From contig CP114482.1 of assembly GCA_027186245.1 (NCBI GenBank), positions 10,497,209 to 10,561,208 on the forward strand: DNA of 64,000 bases. The letters run 5' to 3'. The number at the start of each line of letters is the position of its first letter. Positions within the stretch are counted from its first letter, which is position 1. Both the position numbers and the translations under genes were made by a program. Positions 22,892 through 36,688 of the stretch are shown here, in pieces. The DNA is from Coriaria nepalensis. Taxonomy: Eukaryota > Streptophyta > Magnoliopsida > Cucurbitales > Coriariaceae. Under the pieces are notes generated by a model. That model was not told the DNA's origin and ran no database searches. It was given only the letters and a program-made list of their open reading frames with translations.

Positions 22892-25800
22892 ATTCGTAAT
22901 CAATTCAAACGAATTCTATTTTCGCATTTCAAACACGACTTTTGTGCAAAACATGTAATTGATCTATTGAAGGCAATTATGCGTTTGTTTAGCCTTAAAA
23001 TCATGTCATTGAGTCTTCTCTAGTCATTAAATCAATTAAAAGTAATTCGAAAGAATTCTATTTTTTCGCACTTCAAACACGACTTTCTTTCAGAACTTTC
23101 AATTTAATAATAAAAGGCAACTGTGCATCTTTTTAGCCTTAAAATCATGTCATTGAGTCTCTTCTAGTCATCAAATCATTTGAAAGCATTTTGAACAAAT
23201 TCTAGTTTCGCTCTTCAATAGAGACTTTTGTGCATAACTTGCAATTGATGTATTCAAGCAAATTATCCATTGTTTAGCCTTGAAATCATGTCATCGAGTC
23301 TCTTCTAGTAATTAAATCATTTCAAAGAAATTTAAACGAAATCTTTTTTCGCACCTGAACCACGGCTTTTGTGCATAATTTGCAATGAATCTTTTGAAGG
23401 CAACTAGGAACTTGTATAGCCTTAAAATCATGTCATTGAGTCACTTTTAGTCAGTAAATCATTCGAAATCAATTCAAACGAATACTATTTTCGCATTTCA
23501 AACACGACTTTTGTGCAAAACATGCAATTGATCTATTGAAGGCAATTATGCGTTTGTTTAGCCTTAAAATCATGTCACTGAGTCTTCTCTGGTCATTAAA
23601 TCAATTAAAAGTAATTCGAAAGAATTCTATTTTTTCGCACTTCAAACACGACTTTCGTTCAGAACTTTCAATTCAATAATTGAGGGCAACTATGCATCTT
23701 TTTAGCCTTAAAATCATGTCATTGAGTCTCTTCTAGTCATCAAATCATTTGAAAGCATTTTGCACAAATTCTATTTTCGCTCTTCAATAGAGACTTTTGT
23801 GCATAACTTGCAATTGATGTATTCAAGCAAATTATCCATTATTTAGCCTTGAAATCATGTCATCGAGTCTCTTCTAGTAATTAAATCATTTCAAAGAAAT
23901 TTAAACGAAATCTTTTTTCGCACCTGAACCACGGCTTTTGTGCACAATTTGCAATGAATCTTTTGAAGGCAACTAGGAACTTGTATAGCCTTAAAATCAT
24001 GTCATTGAGTCACTTTTAGTCAGTAAATCATTCGAAATCAATTCAAACGAATACTATTTTCGCATTTCAAACACGACTTTTGTGCAAAACATGCAATTGA
24101 TCTATTGAAGGCAATTATGCGTTTGTTTAGCCTTAAAATCATGTCATTGAGTCTTCTCTAGTCATTAAATCAATTAAAAGTAATTCGAAAGAATTCTATT
24201 TTTTCGCACTTCAAACACGACTTTCGTTCAGAACTTTCAATTCAATAATTGAAGGCAACTATGCATCTTTTCAGCCTTAAAATCATGTCATTGAGTCTCT
24301 TCTAGTCATCAAATCATTTGAAAGCATTTTGAACAAATTCTATTTTCGCTCTTCAATCGAGACTTTTGTGCATAACTTGCAATTGATGTTTTCAAGCAAA
24401 TTATCCATTGTTTAACCTTGAAATCATGTCATCGAGTCTCTTCTAGTAATTAAATCATTTCAAAGAAATTTAAACGAAATCTTTTTTCGCACCTCAACCA
24501 CGGCTTTTGTGCATAACTTGCAATGGATCTTTTGAAGGCAACTAGGCCTTTGTATAGCCTTAAAATCACGTCATTAAATCAGTTTTAGTCTGTAAATCAT
24601 TTGTAATCAATTCAAACGAATTCTATTTTCGCATTTCAAACACGACTTTTGTGCAAAACATGCAATTGATCTACTGAAGGCAATTATGCGTTTGTTTAGC
24701 CTTAAAATCATGTCATTGAGTCTTCTCTAGTCATTAAATCAATTAAAAGTAATTCGAAAGAATTCTATTTTTTCGCACTTCAAACACGACTTTCTTTCAG
24801 AACTTTCAATTTAATAATAAAAGGCAACTGTGCATCATTTTAGCCTTAAAATCATGTCATTGAGTCTCTTCTTGTCATCAAATCATTTGAAAGCATTTTG
24901 AACAAATTCTAGTTTCGCTCTTCAATAGAGACTTTTGTGCATAACTTGCAATTGATGTATTCAAGCAAATTATCCATTGTTTAGCCTTGAAATCATGTCA
25001 TCGAGTCTCTTCTAGTAATTAAATCATTTCAAAGAAATTTAAACGAAATCTTTTTTCGCACCTGAACCACGGCTTTTGTGCATAATTTGCAATGAATCTT
25101 TTGAAGGCAACTAGGAACTTGTATAGCCTTAAAATCATGTCATTGAGTCACTTTTAGTCAGTAAATCATTCGAAATCAATTCAAACGAATACTATTTTCG
25201 CATTTCAAACACGACTTTTGTGCAAAACATGCAATTGATCTATTGAAGGCAATTATGCGTTTGTTTAGCCTTAAAATCATGTCACTGAGTCTTCTCTAGT
25301 CATTAAATCAATTAAAAGTAATTCGAAAGAATTCTATTTTTTCGCACTTCAAACACGACTTTCGTTCAGAACTTTCAATTCAATAATTGAGGGCAACTAT
25401 GCATCTTTTTAGCCTTAAAATCATGTCATTGAGTCTCTTCTAGTCATCAAATCATTTGAAAGCATTTTGAACAAATTCTATTTTCGCTCTTCAATCGAGA
25501 CTTTTGTGCATAACTTGCAATTGATGTATTCAAGCAAATTATCCATTGTTTAGCCTTGAAATCATGTCATCGAGTCTCTTCTAGTAATTAAATCATTTCA
25601 AAGAAATTTAAACGAAATCTTTTTTCGCACCTCAACCACGGCTTTCGTGCATAATTTGCAATGGATCTTTTGAAGGCAACTAGGCATTTGTGTAGCTTTA
25701 AAATCATGTCATTGAGTCACTTTTAGTCAGTAAATCATTCGTAATCAATTCAAACGAATTCTATTTTCGCATTTCAAACACGACTTTTGTGCAAAACATG

Positions 25801-26305
25801 CAATTGATCTACTGAAGGCAATTATGCGTTTGTTTAGCTTTAAAATCATGTCATTGAGTCTTCTCTAGTTATTAAATCAATTAAAAGTAATTCGAAAGAA
25901 TTCTATTTTTTCGCACTTCAAACTCGACTTTCGTTCAGAACTTTCAATTGAATAATTGAAGGCAACTATGCATCTTTTTAGCCTTAAAATCATGTCATTG
26001 AGTCTCTTCTAGTCATCAAATCATTTGAAAGCATTTTGAACAAATTCTATTTTCGCTCTTCAATCGAGACTTTTGTGCATAACTTGCAAGTGATGTTTTG
26101 AAGCAAATTATCCATTGTTTAGCCTTGAAATCATGTCATTGAGTCTCTTTTAGTAATTAAATCATTTCAAAGAAATTCGAACGAAATCTTTTTTCGCACT
26201 TGAACCAATACTTTCGTGCATAATTTGAAATGGATCTTTTGAAGGCAACTAGGCATTTGTATAGCCTTAAAATCATGTCATTGAGTCACTTTTAGTCAGT
26301 AAATC
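22892..26305 (+). repeat. 3414-bp super-repeat, second near-identical copy
   Basis: Six HOR units, 22892 to 25737, directly abutting the previous copy. The only mismatch I saw is G at 23591. The near identity over 3.4 kb implies a very recent duplication or conversion, or else an assembly duplication. Confidence 0.85.
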
Positions 26306-28581
26306 ATTCGTAATCAATTCAAACGAATTCTATTTTCGCATTTCAAACACGACTTTTGTGCAAAACATGTAATTGATCTATTGAAGGCAATTATGCGTTT
26401 GTTTAGCCTTAAAATCATGTCATTGAGTCTTCTCTAGTCATTAAATCAATTAAAAGTAATTCGAAAGAATTCTATTTTTTCGCACTTCAAACACGACTTT
26501 CGTTCAGAACTTTCAATTCAATAATTGAAGGCAACTATGCATCTTTTTAGCCTTAAAATCATGTCATTGAGTCTCTTCTAGTCGTCAAATCATTTGAAAG
26601 CATTTTGAACAAATTCTATTTTCGCTCTTCAATCCAGACTTTTGTGCATAACTTGCAATTGATGTATTCAAGCAAATTATTCATTGTTTAGCCTTGAAAT
26701 CATGTCATCGAGTCTCTTCTAGTAATTAAATCATTTCAAAGAAATTTAAACGAAATCTTTTTTCGCACCTGAACCACGGCTTTTGTGCATAATTTGCAAT
26801 GAATCTTTTGAAGGCAACTAGGCCTTTGTATAGCCTTAAAATCATGTCATTGAATCACTTTTAGTCAGTAAATCATTCGTAATCAATTCAAACGAATTCT
26901 ATTTTCGCATTTCAAACACGACTTATGTGCAAAACATGCAATTGATCTATTGAAGGCAATTATGCGTTTGTTTAGCCTTAAAATCATGTCATTGAGTCTT
27001 CTCTAGTCATTAAATCAATTAAAAGTAATTCGAAAGAATTCTATTTTTTCGTACTTCAAACACGACTTTCGTTCAGAACTTTCAATTCAATAATTGAAGG
27101 AACCTATGCATCTTTTTAGCCTTAAAATCATGTCATTGAGTCTCTTCTAGTCATCAAATCATTTGAAAGCATTTTGAACAAATTCTATTTTCGCTCTTCA
27201 ATCGAGACTTTTGTGCATAACTTGCAATTGTTGTTTTCAAGCAAATTATCCATTGTTTAACCTTGAAATCATGTCATCGAGTCTCTTCTAGTAATTAAAT
27301 CATTTCAAAGAAATTTAAACGAAATCTTTTTTCGCACCTCAACCACGGCTTTTGTGCATAACTTGCAATGGATCTTTTGAAGGCAACTAGGCATTTGTAT
27401 AGCCTTAAAATCATGTCATTGAATCAGTTTTAGTCAGTAAATCATTCGTAATCAATTCAAACGAATTCTATTTTCGCATTTCAAACACGACTTTTGTGCA
27501 AAACATGCAATTGATCTACTGAAGGCAATTATGCGTTTGTTTAGCCTTAAAATCATGTCATTGAGTCTTCTCTAGTCATTAAATCAATTAAAAGTAATTC
27601 GAAAGAATTCTATTTTTTCGCACTTCAAACACGACTTTCTTTCAGAACTTTCAATTTAATAATAAAAGGCAACTGTGCATCATTTTAGCCTTAAAATCAT
27701 GTCATTGAGTCTCTTCTTGTCATCAAATCATTTGAAAGCATTTTGAACAAATTCTAGTTTCGCTCTTCAATAGAGACTTTTGTGCATAACTTGCAATTGA
27801 TGTATTCAAGCAAATTATTCATTGTTTAGCCTTGAAATCATGTCATCGAGTCTCTTCTAGTAATTAAATCATTTCAAAGAAATTTAAACGAAATCTTTTT
27901 TCGCACCTGAACCACGGCTTTTGTGCATAATTTGCAATGAATCTTTTGAAGGCAACTAGGCCTTTGTATAGCCTTAAAATCATGTCATTGAATCACTTTT
28001 AGTCAGTAAATCATTCGTAATCAATTCAAACGAATTCTATTTTCGCATTTCAAACACGACTTATGTGCAAAACATGCAATTGATCTATTGAAGGCAATTA
28101 TGCGTTTGTTTAGCCTTAAAATCATGTCATTGAGTCTTCTCTAGTTATTAAATTAATTAAAAGTAATTCGAAAGAATTCTATTTTTTCGCACTTGTAACA
28201 CGACTTTCGTTCAGAACTTTCAATTCAATAATTGAAGGCAACTATGCATCTTTTTAGCCTTAAAATCATGTCGTTGAGTCTCTTCTAGTCATCAAATCAT
28301 TTGAAAGCATTTTGAACAAATTCTATTTTCGCTCTTCAATCGAGACTTTTGTGCATAACTTGCAATTGATGTTTTCAAGCAAATTATCCATTGTTTAACC
28401 TTGAAATCCTGTCATCGAGTCTCTTCTAGTAATTAAATCATTTCAAAGAAATTTAAACGAAATCTTTTTTCGCACCTCAACCACGGCTTTTGTGCATAAC
28501 TTGCAATGGATCTTTTGAAGGCAACTAGGCCTTTGTATAGCCTTAAAATCATGTCATTGAATCACTTTTAGTCAGTAAATC
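26306..28581 (+). repeat. Tract F: transitional HOR units
   Basis: Units start at 26306, 26875, 27444 and 28013. They mix markers of the left and right halves. Unit 27444 still has the ctttctttcag/taataataaaagg M2 and ctagtttcgctc M3 of tract E. Unit 26875 introduces ttcgtacttc, gaaggaacc and aattgttgttttc, which are hallmarks of the 5.26-kb repeat to the right. Units 26306 and 27444 share attattcattg in M3 and a gaatcac M4 end followed by cgacttatgtgc in the next M1, a 1138-bp displacement. Unit 28013 has tagttattaaattaatt, which recurs at 30560. Confidence 0.8.
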
Positions 28582-29719
28582 ATTCGTAATCAATTCAAAC
28601 GAATTCTATTTTCGCATTTCAAACACGACTTTTGTGCAAAACATGCAATTGATCTATTGAAGGCAATTATGCGTTTGTTTAGCCTTAAAATCATGTCATT
28701 GAGTCTTCTCTAGTCATTAAATCAATTAAAAGTAATTCGAAAGAATTCTATTTTTTCGCACTTCAAACACGACTTTCGTTCAGAACTTTCAATTCAATAA
28801 TTGAAGGCAACTATGCATCTTTTTAGCCTTAAAATCATGTCATTGAGTCTCTTCTAGTCATGAAATCATTTGAAAGCATTTTGAACAAATTCTATTTTCG
28901 CTCTTCAATCGAGACTTTTGTGCATAACTTGCAATTGATGTTTTCAAGCAAATTATCCATTGTTTAACCTTGAAATCATGTCATCGAGTCTCTTCTAGTA
29001 ATTAAATCATTTCAAAGGAATTTAAACGAAATCTTTTTTCGCACCTCAACCACGGCTTTTGTGCATAACTTGCAATGGATCTTTTGAAGGCAACTAGGCC
29101 TTTGTATAGCCTTAAAATCATGTCATTGAATCACTTTTAGTCAGTAAATCATTCGTAATCAATTCAAACGAATTCTATTTTCGCATTTCCAACACGACTT
29201 TTGTGCAAAACATGCAATTGATCTATTGAAGGCAATTATGCGTTTGTTTAGCCTTAAAATCATGTCATTGAGTCTTCTCTAGTCATTAAATCAATTAAAA
29301 GTAATTCGAAAGAATTCTATTTTTTCGTACTTCAAACACGACTTTCGTTCAGAACTTTCAATTCAATAATTGAAGGAACCTATGCATCTTTTTAGCCTTA
29401 AAATCATGTCATTGAGTCTCTTCTAGTCATCAAATCATTTGAAAGCATTTTGAACAAATTCTATTTTCGCTCTTCAATCGAGACTTTTGTGCATAACTTG
29501 CAATTGTTGTTTTCAAGCAAATTATCCATTGTTTAACCTTGAAATCATGTCATCGAGTCTCTTCTAGTAATTAAATCATTTCAAAGAAATTTAAACGAAA
29601 TCTTTTTTCGCACCTCAACCACGGCTTTTGTGCATAACTTGCAATGGATCTTTTGAAGGCAACTAGGCATTTGTATAGCCTTAAAATCATGTCATTGAAT
29701 CAGTTTTAGTCAGTAAATC

Positions 29720-29861
29720 ATTCGTAATCAATTCAAACGAATTCTATTTTCGCATTTCAAACACGACTTTTGTGCAAAACATGCAATTGATCTATTAAAG
29801 GCAATGATGCGTTTGTTTAGCCTTAAAATCATGTCATTGAGTCTTCTCTAGTCATTAAATC
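29720..29861 (+). repeat. Lone M1 (M1-M1 junction) 1
   Basis: An M1 with tattaaaggcaatgatgcg ends in gagtcttctctagtcattaaatc and is followed directly by another M1 at 29862 instead of by M2. The crossover must lie in the shared tail, between the end of M1 and an M4 end of the tagtcattaaatcattcg type. Confidence 0.9.
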
Positions 29862-30857
29862 ATTCGAAATCAATTCAAACGAATTCTATTTTCGCATTTC
29901 AAACACGACTTTTGTGCAAAACATGCAATTGATCTATTAAAGGCAATTATGCGTTTGTTTAGCCTTAAAATCATGTCATTGAGTCTTCTCTAGTCATTAA
30001 ATCAATTAAAAGTAATTCGAAAGAATTTTATTTTTTCGCACTTCAAACACGACTTTCGTTCAGAACTTTCAATTCAATAATTGAAGGCAACTATGCATCT
30101 TTTTAGCCTTACAATCATGTCATTGAGTCTCTTCTAGTCATCAAATCATTTGAAAGCATTTTGAACAAATTCTATTTTCGCTCTTCAATCGAGACTTTTG
30201 TGCATAACTTGCAATTGATGTTTTCAAGCAAATTATCCATTGTTTAGCCTTGAAATCATGTCATTGAGTCTCTTTTAGTAATTAAATCATTGCAAAGAAA
30301 TTTAAACGAAATCTTTTTTCGCACCTCAACCACGGCTTTTGTGCATAACTTGCAATGGATCTTTTGAAAGCGACTACGCATTTGTATAGCCTTAAAATCA
30401 TGTCATTGAATCACTTTTAGTCAGTAAATCATTCGTAATCAATTCAAACGAATTCTATTTTCGCATTTCAAACACGACTTTTGTGCAAAACATGCAATTG
30501 ATCTATTGAAGGCAATTATGCGTTTGTTTAGCCTTAAAATCATGTCATTGAGTCTTCTCTAGTTATTAAATTAATTAAAAGTAATTCGAAAGAATTCTAT
30601 TTTTTCGCACTTCAAACACGACTTTCGTTCAGAACTTTCAATTCAATAATTAAAGGCAACTATGCATCTTTTTAGCCTTAAAATCATGTCATTGAGTCTC
30701 TTCTAGTCATCAAATCATTTGAAAGTATTTTGAACAAATTCTATTTTCGCTCTTCAATCGAAACTTTTGTGCATAACTTGCAATTGATGTATTCAAGCAA
30801 ATTATCCATTGTTTAGCCTTGAAATCATGTCATCGAGTCTCTTCTAGTAATTAACTC

Positions 30858-30999
30858 ATTTCAAAGAAATTTAAATGAAATCTTTTTTCGCACCTGAACC
30901 ACGGCTTTTGTGCATAATTTGCAATGGATTTTTTGTAGGCAACTCGTTATTTGTATAGCCTTAAAATCATGTCATTGAATCACTTTTAGTCAGTAAATC
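30858..30999 (+). repeat. Tagged M4 variant, copy 1
   Basis: This M4 reads tttaaatgaaatc, ggattttttgtaggcaac and tcgttatttgtatagcc instead of the usual ggatcttttgaaggcaac and taggcatttg. Several clustered changes make it an easily recognised marker of the 5262-bp super-repeat. Confidence 0.85.
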
Positions 31000-31710
31000 A
31001 TTCGTAATCAATTCAAACGAATACTATTTTCGCATGTCGAACACGACTTTTGTGCAAAACATGCAATTGAGCTATTGAAGGCAATTATGCGTTTGTTTTG
31101 CCTTAAAATCATGTCATTGAGTCTTCTCTAGTCATTAAATCAATTAAAAGTAATTCGAAAGAATTCTATTTTTTCGCACTTCAAACACGACTTTCGTTCA
31201 GAACCTTCAATTCAATAATTGAAGGCAACTACGCATCTTTTTAGCTTTAAAATCATGTCATTGAGTCTCTTCTAGTCATCAAATCATTTGAAAGCGTTTT
31301 GAACAAATTCTATTTTCGCTCTTCAATCGAGACTTTTGTGCATAACTTGCAATTGATGTATTCAAGCAAATTATCCATTGTTTATCATTGAAATCATGTC
31401 ATTGAGTCTCTTTTAGTAATTAACTCATTTCAAAGAAATTCGAACGAAATCTTTTTTCGCACTTGAACCAATACTTTCGTGCATAATTTGCAATGGATCT
31501 TTTGAAGGCAACTAGGCATTTGTATTGCCTTAAAATCATGTCATTGAGTCACTTTTAGTCATTAAATCATTCGAAATCAATTCAAACGAATTCTATTTTC
31601 GCATTTCAAACATGACTTTTGTGCAAAACATGCAATTGATCTATTAAAGGCAATTATGCGTTTGTTTAGGCTTAAAATCATGTCACTGAGTCTTCTCTAG
31701 TCATTAAATC

Positions 31711-31994
31711 AATTAAAAGTAATTCGAAAGAATTTTATTTTTTCGCACTTCAAACACGACTTTCGTTCAGAACTTTCAATTCAATAATTGAAGGCAACTA
31801 TGCATCTTTTTAGCCTTAAAATGATTTCATTCAGTCTCTTCTAGTCATCAAATCATTTGGAAGCATTTTGAACAAATCTATTTTCGCTCTTCAATCGAGA
31901 CTTTTGTGCATAACTTGCAATTGATGTATTCAAGCAAATTATCCATTGTTTAGCCTTGAAATCATGTCATTGAGTCTCTTTTAGAAATTAAATC
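31711..31994 (+). repeat. One-base-short M3 marker with preceding M2
   Basis: In the unit at 31569, M2 has catttcattcagtc in place of catgtcattgagtc, and M3 has catttggaag and aacaaatctatt, one T fewer than usual, which makes the unit 568 bp. The same set recurs in the units at 39676, 48636 and 54609. It is therefore a second internal marker for the 5262-bp super-repeat. Confidence 0.8.
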
Positions 31995-33843
31995 ATTTCA
32001 AAGAAATTCGAACGAAATCTTTTTTCGCACCTGAACCACGGCTTTCGTGCATAATTTGCAATCGATCTTTTGACGGCAACTAGGCATTTGTATAGCCTTA
32101 AAATCTTGTCATTGAGTCACTTTTAGTCAGTAAATCGTTCGAAATCAATTCAAACGAATTGTATTTTCGCATTTCAAACCCGACTTTTGTGCAAAACATG
32201 CAATTGATCTATTGAAGGGAATTATGCGTTTGTTTAGCCTTAAAATCATGTCATTGAGTCTTCTCTAGTCATTAAATCAATTAAAAGTAATTCGAAAGAA
32301 TTCTATTTTTTTGCACTTCAAACACGACTTTCGTTCAGAACTTCCAGTTCAACAATTGAAGGAAACTATGCATCTTTTTCGCCTTAAAATCATGTCATTG
32401 AGTCTTTTCTAGTCATCAAATCATTTAAAAGCATTACGAACAAATTCTATTTTCGCTCTTCAATCGAGACTTTTGTGGATAACTTGCAATTGATCTATTC
32501 AAGCAAATTATACATTGTTTAGCCTTGAAATCATGTCATGGAGTCTCTTCTAGTAATTAAATCATTTCGAAGAAATTTAAACGAAATCTCTTTTCGCACC
32601 TGAACCACGGCTTTTGTGCATAATTTGCAATGGATCTTTTGAAGGCAACTAGGGATTTGTATAGCCTTAAAATCATGTCATTGAGTCACTTTTAGTCATT
32701 AAATCATTCGAAATCAATCCAAACGAATTCTATTTTCGCATTTCGAACACGACTTTTGTGTAAAACATGCAATTGATCTACTGAAGGCAATTATGCGTTT
32801 GTTTAGCCTTAAAATCATGTCATTGAGTCTTCTCTAGTCATTAAATCAATTAAAAGTAATTCGAAAGAATTCTATTTTTTTGCACTTCAAACACGACTTT
32901 CGTTCAGAACTTCCAATTCAACAATTGATGGAAACTATGCATCTTTTTCGCCTTAAAATCATGTCATTGAGTCTTTTCTAGTCATCAAATCATTTAAAAG
33001 CATTACGAACAAATTCTATTTTCGCTCTTCAATCGAGACTTTTGTGGATAACTTGCAATTGATCTATTCAAGTAAATTATCCATTGTTTAGCCTTGAAAT
33101 CATGTCATGGAGTCTCTTCTAGTAATTAAATCATTTCGAAGAAATTTAAACGACATCTTTTTTCGCACCTGAACCACGGCTTTTGTGCATAATTTGCAAT
33201 GGATCTTTTGAAGGCAACTAGGCATTTGTATAGCCTTAAAATCATGTCATTGAGTCACTTTTGGTCAGTAAATCGTTCGAAATCAATTCAAACGAATTCT
33301 ATTTTCGCATTTCAAACCCGACTTTTGTGCAAAACATGCAATTGATCTATTGAACGCAATTATGCGTTTGTTTAGCCTTAAAATCATGTCATTGAGTCTT
33401 CTCTAGTCATTAAATCAATTAAAAGTAATTCGAAAGAATTCTATTTTTTCGCACTTCAAACACGACTTTCGTTCAGAACTTTCAATTCAATAATTGAAGG
33501 CAGCTATGCATCTTTTTAGCCTTAAAATCATGTCATTGAGTCTCTTCTAGTCATCAAATCATTTGAAAGCATTTTGAAGAAATTCTATTTTCGCTCTTCA
33601 CTCGAGACTTTTGTCCATAACTTGCAATTGATCTATTCAAGCGAATTATCCACTGTTTATCATTGAAATCATGTCATCGAGTCTCTTCTAGTAATTAAAT
33701 CATTTCGAAGAAATTTAAACGAAATCTTTTTTCGCACCTGAACCACGGCTTTTGTGCATAATTTGCAATGGATCTTTTGAAGGCAACTAGGCATTTGTAT
33801 CGCCTTAAAATCATGTCATTGAGTCACTTTTAGTCATTAAATC

Positions 33844-36688
33844 ATTCGAAATCAATTCAAACGAATTCTATTTTCGCATTTCGGACATGACTTTTGTGCA
33901 AAACATGCAATTGATCTATTGAAGGCAACTAGGCGTTTGTTTAGCCTTAAAATCATGTCATTGAGTCTTCTCTAGTTATTAAATCAATTAAAAGTAATTC
34001 GAAAGAATTCTATTTGTTCGCACTTCAGACACGACTTTCGTTCCGAACTTTCAATTCAATAATTGAAGGCAACTATGCATCTTTTTAGCCTTAAAATCAT
34101 GTCATTGAGTCTCTTCTAGTCATCAAATCATTTGAAAGCATTTTGAAGAAATTCTATTTTCGCTCTTCACTCGAGACTTTTGTCCATAACTTGCCATTGA
34201 TCTATTCAAGCGAATTATCCACTGTTTATCATTGAAATCATGTCATCGAGTCTCTTCTAGTAATTAAATCATTTCGAAGAAATTTAAACGAAATCTTTTT
34301 TCGCACCTGAACCACGGCTTTTGTGCATAATTTGCAATGGATCTTTTGAAGGCAACTAGGCATTTGTATAGCCTTAAAATCATGTCATTGAGTCACTTTT
34401 AGTCAGTAAATCATTCGAAATCAATTCAAACGAATTCTATTTTCGCATTTCAAACACGACTTTTGTGCAAAACATGCAATTGATCTATTGAAGGCAATTA
34501 TGCATTTGTTTAGCCTTAAAATCTTGTCATTGAGTCTTCTCTAGTCATTAAATCAATTAAAAGTAATTCGAAAGAATTCTATTTTTTCGCACTTCAAACA
34601 CGACTTTCGTTCAGAACTTTCAATTCAATAATTGAAGGCAACTATGCATCTTTTTAGCCTTAAAATCATGTCATTGAGTCTCTTCTAGTCATCAAATCAT
34701 TTGAAAGCATTTTGAACAAATTCTATTTTCGCTCTTCAATCGAGACTTTTGTGCATAACTTGCAATTGATGTTTTCAAGCAAATTATCCATTGTTTAACC
34801 TTGAAATCATGTCATCGAGTCTCTTCTAGTAATTAAATCATTTCAAAGGAATTTAAACGAAATCTTTTTTCGCACCTCAACCACGGCTTTTGTGCATAAC
34901 TTGCAATGGATCTTTTGAAGGCAACTAGGCCTTTGTATAGCCTTAAAATCATGTCATTGAATCACTTTTAGTCAGTAAATCATTCGTAATCAATTCAAAC
35001 GAATTCTATTTTCGCATTTCCAACACGACTTTTGTGCAAAACATGCAATTGATCTATTGAAGGCAATTATGCGTTTGTTTAGCCTTAAAATCATGTCATT
35101 GAGTCTTCTCTAGTCATTAAATCAATTAAAAGTAATTCGAAAGAATTCTATTTTTTCGTACTTCAAACACGACTTTCGTTCAGAACTTTCAATTCAATAA
35201 TTGAAGGAACCTATGCATCTTTTTCGCCTTAAAATCATGTCATTGAGTCTTTTCTAGTCATCAAATCATTTAAAAGCATTACGAACAAATTCTATTTTCG
35301 CTCTTCAATCGAGACTTTTGTGGATAACTTGCAATTGATCTATTCAAGTAAATTATCCATTGTTTAGCCTTGAAATCATGTCATGGAGTCTCTTCTAGTA
35401 ATTAAATCATTTCGAAGAAATTTAAACGACATCTTTTTTCGCACCTGAACCACGACTTTTGTGCATAATTTGCAATGGATCTTTTGAAGGCAACTAGGCA
35501 TTTGTATAGCCTTAAAATCATGTCATTGAGTCACTTTTGGTCAGTAAATCGTTCGAAATCAATTCAAACGAATTCTATTTTCGCATTTCAAACCCGACTT
35601 TTGTGCAAAACATGCAATTGATCTATTGAACGCAATTATGCGTTTGTTTAGCCTTAAAATCATGTCATTGAGTCTTCTCTAGTCATTAAATCAATTAAAA
35701 GTAATTCGAAAGAATTCTATTTTTTCGCACTTCAAACACGACTTTCGTTCAGAACTTTCAATTCAATAATTGAAGGCAGCTATGCATCTTTTTAGCCTTA
35801 AAATCATGTCATTGAGTCTCTTCTAGTCATCAAATCATTTGAAAGCATTTTGAAGAAATTCTATTTTCGCTCTTCACTCGAGACTTTTGTCCATAACTTG
35901 CAATTGATCTATTCAAGCGAATTATCCACTGTTTATCATTGAAATCATGTCATCGAGTCTCTTCTAGTAATTAAATCATTTCGAAGAAATTTAAACGAAA
36001 TCTTTTTTCGCACCTGAACCACGGCTTTTGTGCATAATTTGCAATGGATCTTTTGAAGGCAACTAGGCATTTGTATCGCCTTAAAATCATGTCATTGAGT
36101 CACGTTTAGTCATTAAATCATTCGAAATCAATTCAAACGAATTCTATTTTCGCATTTCGGACATGACTTTTGTGCAAAACATGCAATTGATCTATTGAAG
36201 GCAACTAGGCGTTTGTTTAGCCTTAAAATCATGTCATTGAGTCTTCTCTAGTTATTAAATCAATTAAAAGTAATTCGAAAGAATTCTATTTGTTCGCACT
36301 TCAGACACGACTTTCGTTCCGAACTTTCAATTCAATAATTGAAGGCAACTATGCATCTTTTTAGCCTTAAAATCATGTCATTGAGTCTCTTCTAGTCATC
36401 AAATCATTTGAAAGCATTTTGAAGAAATTCTATTTTCGCTCTTCACTCGAGACTTTTGTCCATAACTTGCCATTGATCTATTCAAGCGAATTATCCACTG
36501 TTTATCATTGAAATCATGTCATCGAGTCTCTTCTAGTAATTAAATCATTTCGAAGAAATTTAAACGAAATCTTTTTTCGCACCTGAACCATGGCTTTTGT
36601 GCATAATTTGCAATGGATCTTTTGAAGGCAACTAGGCATTTGTATAGCCTTAAAATCATGTCATTGAGTCACTTTTAGTCAGTAAATC
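33844..36688 (+). repeat. Tract H: five-HOR spacer between super-repeat copies 1 and 2
   Basis: Units start at 33844, 34413, 34982, 35551 and 36120. Unit 33844 (tttcggacatgac, ttgttcgcacttcagacacg, cgttccgaac, M3 cactcgag with tccataac) recurs at 36120, and 33275 recurs at 35551, a 2276-bp (4-HOR) displacement. The tract therefore looks like a 4-HOR tandem duplication spanning about 33275-37826 that was broken by the chimeric unit at 34982. Confidence 0.82.
34982..35550 (+). repeat. Chimeric HOR unit
   Basis: M1 and the first two thirds of M2 match the unit at 37258 (tttccaacacg, ttcgtacttc, gaaggaacc). From tttttcgcc, just before the conserved box (about 35220), the sequence switches to the type of the unit at 32706 (aaaagcattacgaac, tgtggataac, aagtaaattatcc, catggag, cgacatc). 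It has a normal length of 569 bp, so the exchange was in register. Confidence 0.85.

Larger units (their letters stand above)
14359..26305 (+). repeat. Tract E: 3.41-kb (6-HOR, 24-monomer) super-repeat
   Basis: Units start at 14359, 14928, 15496, 16065, 16634, 17203, 17772, 18341, 18909, 19478, 20047, 20616, 21185, 21754, 22323, 22892, 23461, 24030, 24599, 25168 and 25737. Unit 15496 equals 18909. Unit 16065 equals 19478 and 22892. Unit 16634 equals 20047 and 23461. Unit 17203 equals 20616 and 24030. Unit 17772 equals the first part of 21185 and 24599. Units 21754 and 22323 equal 25168 and 25737. Offsets are 3413-3414 bp. Markers are ggaacttgtatag in M4, tcactgagtcttc in M1, tgcacaaattc in M3 and gtttagctttaaaatc in M1. 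Confidence 0.88.
28582..33843 (+). repeat. 5262-bp super-repeat (37 monomers), copy 1
   Basis: Unit starts are 28582, 29151, 29720 (lone M1), 29862, 30431, 31000, 31569, 32137, 32706 and 33275. The repeat has nine four-monomer units plus one extra M1, so it is not a multiple of four. It is the most diverged copy: its first unit has gcgtttg in M1 where the others have gcatttg, it reads agttattaaattaatt near 30560, aaagcgactacg near 30370, and aaaatgatttcattcag near 31821. The unit at 31569 is 568 bp because M3 reads aacaaatctatt. Confidence 0.87.
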
